From the NCBI RefSeq assembly GCF_044465595.1, contig NZ_JBITLV010000001.1, positions 682,001-746,000 of the forward strand: 64,000 nt of DNA. The letters run 5' to 3'. The notes under the pieces are model-generated. The model was not told where the DNA came from. It did not search any database and saw only the letters and a list, made by a program, of their open reading frames with translations. Shown piece after piece: positions 59,554-64,000 of the stretch. Position numbers and translations under genes: made by a program. Numbering within the stretch: position 1 is the first letter of the stretch; each line of letters starts with the position of its first letter. This stretch comes from Spongisporangium articulatum (GTDB lineage: Bacteria; Actinomycetota; Actinomycetes; Actinomycetales; Kineosporiaceae).

Positions 59554-62133
59554 ATGCTGCGAAATCTAGACATCGGGTCGCAGATCATGCCCTCGAACGC
59601 CATGGGGGGCTGGCTGCTGCTCGCTGCTGCCGCCCTGCTGGGCGCGCTGGCGATCGTCGTCACGCGCCGGATCGTCGACGCCCTCATGCGCCGCTCGCGG
59701 GACGACGTCGACGATGTCGACGGTGCCGACGGTGACGACTGGACGGCGATCGCCCCCGAGCTGTCCGACGCACCGGCGCCCCGGCCCGCCCGGGTGGACG
59801 GGCCCGCGACCGCCGACCCGCAGCAGGTGGAGCTGGCCCGGGGCAACCTCCCGCTGTTGAACCGGCAGTACGCGATCATCGACCAGCTGAAGATCAGCAC
59901 CGGCGACCCGGACCTGCTCGACGGGCTCGACCGGATCGAGCAGCTGACCCAGGAGATGCGCCGCAACTACGCCTCGCTGATGCTCGTCGCCGGCGCCGAG
60001 GTGCACCACAGCCGGCACCGGGCGATGCCCACGTCCGAACTGCTGCGCGAGACGATCAAGGCCGTCGAGCACGGTGAGCGGGTGGCCTTCTCGATGGCCG
60101 CCGACCCGGTCGTGCCCGCGCACCTGGTCGACTCCCTCAGCCACATGCTCGCCGAGCTGATCGACAACGCGACCCGCTACTCCGACCCGTCCACCAGCGT
60201 CGTCGTCCTGGTCTCGCACACCGACGAGGGCCTGCGGATCCGGGTCACCGACGACGGCGCCGGCATCCCGCCCGAGCAGCTGGCCCGGTTGAACACGCTG
60301 ATCGTCGAGCCACCGTCGGGGACCGTCGTCGAGCCCGGCGCCAAGCCCGGCAGCCTGGGGCTGGCCGCGGTCGGGAAGCTCGCGCAGAGGCTCGGCGCCG
60401 ACGTGTACCTCAGCTCCAACCCCGGTCGCGGCACCGTCGCGTCGGTCGACCTGCCGCTCGACGACCCGGACGCCCGGTACGCGGCGGTACTGGACGACGA
60501 CGAGCTCGTCGGCGGCCTGCCTCCCCTGGGCGGTGGGTCGGGTCCGGCTCCGATGCCCGCGCCGAGGCCGGCGCCCGCGCTCGTGGGTGCGGCGGCTGCT
60601 CCCGCCCGGCAGCCCGTGACGGGGCCGTCCCCGATGGATGCCCCGCTGGACGGTCCGGTGCTCGCGCCCGTTCCTGTGCCCGTCCCCGCCGCCGGGCCCG
60701 CTGCTGCCCATCCCGTGCCGGCCTCGGCTGCCGTGGCGTCGGCACCGGTGGCGGCGTCGGACCCGTACGACGACGGGCTGGGCGTGATCACGGGGGAGAT
60801 CGTCATCCCGCCCGCGGTCGCCGACGCCATGTCCGAGATCGCGCTCGGCCCGGGCCTGACCGAGTTCGACCTCGATCCCGGCCTGGCCGAGCCGGCCGCT
60901 GCGGCCGCGATGTCCGCCGCTGCCGCACTGCCGGAGACGCATGGGCAGGCTGCGGCGTATGCGCAGCCCGACGTGTACGCGCAGCCGGAGGCGTACGCGC
61001 AGCCCGAACCCGACGTGCAGCCCGAGGTTCAGGCCGAGTCGCAGATGTACGACGCCCCCGACGCCTACCTCGAGCCCGTCGCTCACGCGGAGCCCGTCGC
61101 TCAGACGGAGCCCGACGCCCACGCCCAGCCCGACGCCTATCTGGAGCCCGTCGCCCACGCCCAGCCCGACGCCTATCTGGAGCCCGTCGCCTACGCGGAA
61201 CCCGTCGCCTACGCGGAACCCGAGCGGCTCGCGCCCGAGCCCGCCGTCCCCGACTTCGTGGCCGAGGCGCAGGCCGTCGCGTACGAGCAGCCGGTGACCG
61301 CGCAGCCCTATGAGCAGCCCTACGAACAGCCCTACGACGAACCGCTGATCGCCCAGGACCCGACCACTCCGTCGCCCGCCCCGGCCGCATCGAAGCCGCG
61401 GTCGCTGGCCCCCTCGTGGGCCGAAGAGACCGCCGACGACGAGGACCCGGCGCCGGCCCCCTCTCCCTTCGGCCGGCAGAACCAGCCACCGCCGGGCGAG
61501 AACCTCAGCGGGATGAGCTGGCTCAACGCGGTCGCCGAGCAGACGCCGTCGCCGCACCTGCCCGGCGTCCCCCAGGCGCCCGCCGTCCCGGGCCCGCCCG
61601 CTCCGCCGGCGTACTCGCAGCAGCCGCAGCAGTTCGCGCAGCCCTCGGCGCCGGCGCCCTACGCGCCGCCGTCCCCGCAGCAGGTGCCGCAGCAGGTGCC
61701 GCAGCAGCAGGCCCAGCCGCCGGCCCAGAACCCGGCGCCGCAGTACCCGGTGCCGCAGGCCCACCCGCAGTACCCGCCCCAGGCGGCGGCCCCCGCGCAG
61801 TACCCGCAGGGGCAGACGGTTCCTGAGTACCCGGGGTACACGGGTGCGGACTACTCGGACATCACGTTCGGCGAGGGCGGCGAGGACTCCGGCCCGCGGC
61901 CCGGCGAGTACACGGTCACCGACGACGGTGGCGGCTACCCGATGGGTGATCTGCCGTCGCACGCTGCGGCGGAGGCCGGCACCCGCCCGCCCGCGCCCTG
62001 GGACATCGAGGACGACGACCAGCTGCCGGCGCCGTCCACCACGCTCGCCGTCGAGGTGCTGCCGCGCCGCAAGACGTTCATGCCGAGCCGCAGCAAGGGC
62101 AAGGCCAAGCGGCCCGACCCGGTCGACGACTGA
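59554..62133 (+). CDS. Sensor-histidine-kinase-like ATP-binding protein with repetitive tail
   Basis: An 859-residue protein. One membrane helix near the N-terminus (GGWLLLAAAALLGALAIVV). A helical dimerisation-like region follows without a recognisable phospho-His box (LLNRQYAIIDQLKISTGDPD; LMLVAGAEVHHSRHR). Then a HATPase domain has ELIDNATRYSDP, VTDDGAGIPPE, SLGLAAVGKLAQRLG and GRGTVASVDLP. From ~residue 330 it becomes a long Pro/Ala/Gln/Tyr-rich tail with hexapeptide repeats such as AYAQPE and AYLEPV, then a basic C-terminus. It resembles the kinase-like members of actinobacterial conservons, but no roadblock, DUF742 or GTPase gene follows. ATG 59554 after GGAAGG. Confidence 0.75.
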   Translation: MLRNLDIGSQIMPSNAMGGWLLLAAAALLGALAIVVTRRIVDALMRRSRDDVDDVDGADGDDWTAIAPELSDAPAPRPARVDGPATADPQQVELARGNLPLLNRQYAIIDQLKISTGDPDLLDGLDRIEQLTQEMRRNYASLMLVAGAEVHHSRHRAMPTSELLRETIKAVEHGERVAFSMAADPVVPAHLVDSLSHMLAELIDNATRYSDPSTSVVVLVSHTDEGLRIRVTDDGAGIPPEQLARLNTLIVEPPSGTVVEPGAKPGSLGLAAVGKLAQRLGADVYLSSNPGRGTVASVDLPLDDPDARYAAVLDDDELVGGLPPLGGGSGPAPMPAPRPAPALVGAAAAPARQPVTGPSPMDAPLDGPVLAPVPVPVPAAGPAAAHPVPASAAVASAPVAASDPYDDGLGVITGEIVIPPAVADAMSEIALGPGLTEFDLDPGLAEPAAAAAMSAAAALPETHGQAAAYAQPDVYAQPEAYAQPEPDVQPEVQAESQMYDAPDAYLEPVAHAEPVAQTEPDAHAQPDAYLEPVAHAQPDAYLEPVAYAEPVAYAEPERLAPEPAVPDFVAEAQAVAYEQPVTAQPYEQPYEQPYDEPLIAQDPTTPSPAPAASKPRSLAPSWAEETADDEDPAPAPSPFGRQNQPPPGENLSGMSWLNAVAEQTPSPHLPGVPQAPAVPGPPAPPAYSQQPQQFAQPSAPAPYAPPSPQQVPQQVPQQQAQPPAQNPAPQYPVPQAHPQYPPQAAAPAQYPQGQTVPEYPGYTGADYSDITFGEGGEDSGPRPGEYTVTDDGGGYPMGDLPSHAAAEAGTRPPAPWDIEDDDQLPAPSTTLAVEVLPRRKTFMPSRSKGKAKRPDPVDD
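60955..61350. repeat. Tandem repeats coding for the kinase tail
   Basis: In-frame short repeats, including an exact 36-bp unit at 61117-61152 and 61153-61188 and an 18-bp unit at 61189-61206 that is repeated over 15 bases at 61207-61221. They encode (A)Y/HxEP and QPDAY-type hexapeptides. Copy number is likely to vary between strains. Confidence 0.75.
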
Positions 62134-62145
62134 CCCGCCCCCACA

Positions 62146-62202
62146 ATCGACGACGAGGCATTCTCAGCTGGAAATAGCAGCCGAGAATGCCTCGTCGACG
62201 AT
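62146..62202. terminator. Bidirectional stem-loop, arms CGACGAGGCATTCTC
   Basis: Perfect 15-bp stem (62151-62165 with 62183-62197), extended to 20 bp with one mismatch. The loop is 17 nt. It lies between the convergent kinase and secreted-protein genes. Confidence 0.7.
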
Positions 62203-62215
62203 CGGGACGGGTACC

Positions 62216-62890
62216 TCAGACGCCGAGCTTCAGCGCGATGTCATAGCTGATCGACGACTTGCCCGCGGCCAGCGGCAGCCCGATCAGTGCGTTCGAGGCG
62301 GTGGCCACGATCACGTTGCACTGCTTCGTGGTCTTGATCTTCGGGACCGTGAAGTCGCCCGCCACGAGCTTGCCCTTGGAGACGCCGGTGGCCAGGTCGT
62401 AGGACAGCGGCTTGCCGCTCAACGAGCCGCTCCGGCCGGTCGTCAGCGTCAGGTTCACCGGGATCTGGCAGCTCTGGCCGAGGATCTTCGTGGTCACCAC
62501 GACCGAGGTGGTGAAGCTCGCGGAGATCGTGCCGTCGGGGTTGATCGTGGTGGTGCCGGTCATGTCCCCGACGGTCTTCACGTCGGTGGGGATGCTGAGC
62601 GGCCCGGCCGACGTCTTCCCGCTCGTGAAGCTGATGTTGTTCGGGTCGACCTTCGGCACCAGACCGCCCGCGCCGACGGTGATCTCACCGCAGATGTTCG
62701 CGCCGCCACCGGTGGTCTTCACGTTCTTGCCGATGTTGAAGGTGCCGTTGCTCAGCGTCGCCTGGAAGGCGAGCAGGCCGCTCGGGCAGGCGGTGGCCGC
62801 TTGGGACGGTGCGGCCAGCGCGGTGGTCAGGAGCGCGGCGACGGCCGTCCCCGCAAGCATCAGCCGGACGATCCGCTGGGAAACCCTCAT
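62216..62890 (-). CDS. Secreted protein of unknown function
   Basis: A 224-residue exported protein. A signal peptide with twin Arg-containing n-region and a SQA-A cleavage site precedes a mature beta-rich domain with ACPSGLLAFQATL, NICGEITVGAGG, GTTTINPDGTISASF and four Cys. It ends DIALKLGV without an anchor. No family recognised with confidence. GAGGAGAG precedes ATG 62890. Confidence 0.7.
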   Translation of the reverse strand: MRVSQRIVRLMLAGTAVAALLTTALAAPSQAATACPSGLLAFQATLSNGTFNIGKNVKTTGGGANICGEITVGAGGLVPKVDPNNISFTSGKTSAGPLSIPTDVKTVGDMTGTTTINPDGTISASFTTSVVVTTKILGQSCQIPVNLTLTTGRSGSLSGKPLSYDLATGVSKGKLVAGDFTVPKIKTTKQCNVIVATASNALIGLPLAAGKSSISYDIALKLGV

Positions 62891-62971
62891 TGGTCTCTCC
62901 TCTTTCACACTTTCGGCAGCACAGATCGGGTCAGCCTGCATCAGGCGGTGCGTCCAGGGGAGCCGGGACGA

Positions 62972-64000
62972 TCAGGGTTCCACCAGCCAGGCGAAGCCCA
63001 GTGACGGAAGCTGCACCCACCCGTTACGGACCGTCAGATCCGGTTCGGTGCCGAGGAGTTGTACGAGCCGGTCCGGGCGGGCCGCGGCGGGCAGCGCCCC
63101 CTTCAAGCGCTCGATCTGGACGGCGGCCGGCTCCTCGCCGAAGTTGGCCAGCCCCACGAACGTCCCCGACCGGGGATGCCGCCGCCACCAGGCCAGGACG
63201 CGGGTGTCGTCCACCCCGACGACGGCCGCCTCACCGCCCGCGTGCAGGGCCTCGGTCGCGGCCCGCGCGGCCGCCAGCCGCCGCATCCAGTTGAACACGT
63301 CGGCCTCGAGCGTGCCCTGGACCCGGCGCAGGGCGGCGGCGTCCCAGTCCATCCAGGGCCGGTGCATCCAGCGGTTGTCGTCGGCCAGGGCGGGGTCGGC
63401 CAGGTAGCGGGCGTCGTTGCGCAGCGCCAGTTCGTCGCCCATGTACAGCAGGGGCACGCCACCGAACCCGTAGGTCACCGCGTGCAGCAGCACCAGCCGG
63501 CGCACGGCCAGTTCCAGCGCCACCGGGTCGCCCGACTCGAGTGCGGCCTCGATCCCGCACAGCGAGGCCGCCGACCCGCTGATCCGGGCGTCGCCGGTGG
63601 CCGGGTTCTCCTGGAACAGAGCTCCGCGCGCGTACGAGCCGGGGTAGTTGCCGGAGAAGAACCGGTTCAGGAACCGCCGGTGCCGGAAGGCGTCCCAGCC
63701 CACGGCCGCCGCGTCGACATCGCTGACGGCCCAACCGATGTCGTCGTGGCACCGCGCGTAGGTGACCCAGCTCGCCGAGGTCGGGATCACCCGCATCCGG
63801 CGCAACGACTGGACGGCCAGCGTCGCGTCCTTGGTGGCCAGGCTGCTCCACAGCATGACCATGAGCTGGTTGTGGTAGGCCAGCTCGCACTCCGGCCGGT
63901 ACCGGTCGTGACCGCCCAGGTAGGGCACCAGGTCCTCCGGCGAGACGATCGCCTCGGCCTTGAAAACCGTTGCCGGGGCGGCGGTCTGGACGAGCCCGTG
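62972..64000 (-). CDS. Amylosucrase-like GH13 enzyme, C-terminal part
   Basis: The last 342 residues of a glycoside hydrolase family 13 protein that runs off the right edge. The general acid/base Glu is in FKAEAIVSPEDLVPYLG (near 63930), followed by YVRCHDDIGW-type CHDDIGWAV with the third catalytic Asp, then LCGIEAALESGDP and a late domain ending SLGFAWLVEP. This is the amylosucrase/sucrose-glucosyltransferase pattern, making alpha-glucan or trehalose-like products from sucrose. The nucleophile region is outside the window. Confidence 0.85.
   Translation of the reverse strand, partial: HGLVQTAAPATVFKAEAIVSPEDLVPYLGGHDRYRPECELAYHNQLMVMLWSSLATKDATLAVQSLRRMRVIPTSASWVTYARCHDDIGWAVSDVDAAAVGWDAFRHRRFLNRFFSGNYPGSYARGALFQENPATGDARISGSAASLCGIEAALESGDPVALELAVRRLVLLHAVTYGFGGVPLLYMGDELALRNDARYLADPALADDNRWMHRPWMDWDAAALRRVQGTLEADVFNWMRRLAAARAATEALHAGGEAAVVGVDDTRVLAWWRRHPRSGTFVGLANFGEEPAAVQIERLKGALPAAARPDRLVQLLGTEPDLTVRNGWVQLPSLGFAWLVEP

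Overview
The window is high-GC chromosomal DNA (a sampled line is 77% GC) from a free-living, proteasome-bearing actinomycete. Four things point there: a bacterial proteasome activator ending in the HbYX-type tail QYL; DUF5926, DUF3311/MctP and ECF42/YCII gene sets that are typical of Actinomycetota; a Streptomyces-type subtilisin inhibitor; and many apparently leaderless genes whose -10 hexamer lies 5-8 nt before the start codon. I cannot name the genus. I found no rRNA, tRNA, CRISPR array, phage gene or transposase.

Layout. 1-7 kb: the N-terminal end of an S55-like peptidase, a CopC copper protein, a subtilisin inhibitor, a fused E1 alpha-beta 2-oxoacid dehydrogenase, an NYN/PIN-like protein, a UbiA prenyltransferase and a DUF3311-MctP monocarboxylate symporter. 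7.1-8.8 kb: a visibly lower-GC pair of secreted-protein genes, enclosed by inverted copies of a repeat that recurs as a compact 99-bp element at 48.7 kb. 8.8-14 kb: a complete five-gene peptide ABC transporter. 14-20 kb: a frameshifted ATPase coupled to an acetyltransferase, an ECF42 sigma/YCII/RibD-like operon, an acyltransferase-like gene and a DUF445 gene. 20.8-29.2 kb: a Tad (Flp) pilus operon with a von Willebrand A-TadB fusion and a terminal isoprenylcysteine-methyltransferase-like gene, but no prepilin peptidase.

29-47 kb is a housekeeping and envelope region: YceI, an Ogt-ECF sigma pair, DUF5926, three glycosyltransferases, two large membrane proteins of unknown role, prephenate dehydratase, diacylglycerol kinase, a HAD phosphatase, a GAF-domain regulator and a CAP protein. 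47.7-55.8 kb: a nucleoside hydrolase, a methyltransferase with a type III polyketide synthase, an ECF sigma/anti-sigma pair leading into a MauE-thioredoxin fusion, aldehyde dehydrogenase plus DUF779, and an orphan NarL-type response regulator. 55.8-64 kb: a second HAD phosphatase, the proteasome activator, a quinone oxidoreductase, an 859-residue sensor-kinase-like protein with a repetitive tail, a secreted protein and the C-terminal part of an amylosucrase.

Most genes sit in tight translationally coupled operons (ATGA, GTGA or TGATG overlaps). Three genes (ubiA-like, tadE, and the ECF sigma gene at 50.7 kb) have a strong Shine-Dalgarno exactly 6 nt before a non-standard codon (CTG, ATC, ATC) at the place where the family N-terminus should begin. 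Many intergenic gaps hold long-armed stem-loops. At several convergent junctions the arms contain TGATCA and also supply the stop codon of a neighbouring gene.
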